Assembly: GCA_016946835.1 (NCBI GenBank)
Contig: JACVTC010000061.1
Coordinates: forward strand, 62,001-126,000
From: Neocallimastix lanati (nom. inval.)
Taxonomy: Eukaryota; Neocallimastigomycota; Neocallimastigomycetes; Neocallimastigales; Neocallimastigaceae
Reading direction: 5' to 3'
Length of the DNA stretch: 64,000 nucleotides
Shown: in pieces, positions 62,955-64,000 of the stretch
How positions within the stretch are numbered: the stretch's first letter is position 1
Layout: each line of letters opens with the position of its first letter
Translations under genes and position numbers: made by a program
Notes under the pieces: model-generated
Told to the model about the DNA's origin: nothing
Seen by the model: the letters and a program-made list of their open reading frames with translations, nothing else
Databases searched by the model: none

Positions 62955-64000
62955 AATAAATAAATAAATAAATAATTGAATAAATAAATTAATGAATAAA
63001 TAAATATTTTATTATTATTATTATTTTAATATTATTATTTTTTTTCTCATTATTTATTAAAAATAGAGAAAAAAAAAAAAGAAGGAACAAAATAAATTAA
63101 AAAAAAAATATTAAATTATTTAATACTATTTATTCTTATATTCATAATAAATAAATAAATTAATAAATAAATTAATAAATAAAATAAATAAATAAAACAA
63201 TATTTTCAATTAACAAAAATAAAAATAAAAATTAGATTAAGCTATTATTCTATTATTCTATTATATTTTATTTATTCTATTATCTATGATATATATTATA
63301 TATTATCTATTAGATTAGATATACAATAAAATATAAAAAATAAAATTAATATATATAATGAATAATTATCTATTATTCATTATTATATAATTATTTATTA
63401 TGATATAATTATTCATTATGATAATAATTATTTATTATTATATAATTATTTATTATTATATAATTATTTATTATGATATAATTATTTATTATGATATAAT
63501 TATTTATTATGATATAATAAATAATTATAAAACATATAAAATTAAATTTTGTAAATTTTTAAATTTAACCAATAGAATGAATTTTAATAAAATTGGAAAT
63601 ATCGATTGAAACAATAGCATCCTTGATTAAAAATTAAATCTAACCTATTATTTTGTATAAATTTTAATTTTAATAATTATTTAATTGTAAGGGTCGACTT
63701 CTATTGGTTTCCTATTTTTATTATTAGAGAGCATTTATTTATCTATATATTCACTTATTCATTTATTTATTTATTTATATTAGTAATATTATCTATATTA
63801 TTTATTTACTTATTTATTTATTTATTTAATTTATTAACCAATTAGTTTTATTTTTTTTAATTTAAAAAAAAGTTAATATAAATAGTTTGAATATACAATT
63901 GCATCATATATTATAATACACTTATAAAATATATCTACTAAATTAAAAATACAAAATAAATAATTAAAAAATTCTAAATAATAAAGTTTAAATGATATAA
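62955..64000. other. A/T-rich DNA with short tandem repeats
   Basis: AATTATTTATTATGATAT-type 18-bp units repeat from about 63380 to 63520; (AAAT)n and (TTTA)n tracts elsewhere. No gene seen to the window end. Confidence 0.6.

Overview
The window is nuclear DNA of a very AT-rich eukaryote. The best evidence for its source is a two-exon gene at 33.2-34.6 kb (minus strand) that encodes a signal peptide, a fungal-type dockerin (CBM10-like) and a CBM1 cellulose-binding module, followed by a long Thr-rich tail. That combination is typical of anaerobic gut fungi (Neocallimastigomycota). Long A/T runs, Asn-rich proteins, relic ankyrin repeats, Tad-like LINEs and Ty1/copia elements agree with this. 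I infer the phylum but cannot name a genus.

Layout. 1-4.2 kb: a decayed MULE DNA transposon with good terminal inverted repeats, a FLYWCH/MULE transposase relic, and a broken gene for a small secreted protein inside its ends. 4.6-7.8 kb: fragments of an old copia element and an old LINE. 8.0-15.0 kb: a 34-bp minisatellite split by a nearly whole, young copia element with 5-bp target duplications. 15.2-16.6 kb: an intact P-loop GTPase with a C-terminal zinc-binding domain. 17.7-19.0 kb: short elements with MULE-like ends. 19.1-27.5 kb: one intact and two broken copies of a ThuA/class I amidotransferase-like gene, with LINE debris and an 86-bp hairpin. 28.1-32.2 kb: a Tad-like LINE with one long open ORF, a poly(A) tail and 13-bp target duplications. 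An unoccupied paralogue of its target lies near 26.4 kb. 33.2-34.6 kb: the dockerin/CBM1 gene. 36.3-36.9 kb: a heptanucleotide array. 37.4-39.7 kb: another LINE relic. 41.9-43.3 kb: an Asn-rich, probably nuclear protein. 44.5-49.9 kb: non-coding DNA in which a set of motifs recurs in the same order about four times. 50.3-53.0 kb: a decayed ankyrin-type gene region. 53.4-54.5 kb: duplicated A-rich repeats and a G-rich island. 57.7-59.1 kb: a seven-helix membrane protein with a likely 3' intron. 59.1-64 kb: A/T repeats without a convincing gene.

Five host genes look usable: the GTPase/zinc protein, the ThuA-like protein, the dockerin/CBM1 protein, the Asn-rich protein and the membrane protein. 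They do not form an obvious pathway. The dockerin protein is the only one with a clear role, in or next to the fungal cellulosome. Both introns I could support are of similar size (275 and about 283 nt) with GTAAGT donors. No tRNA, rRNA or CRISPR was seen.
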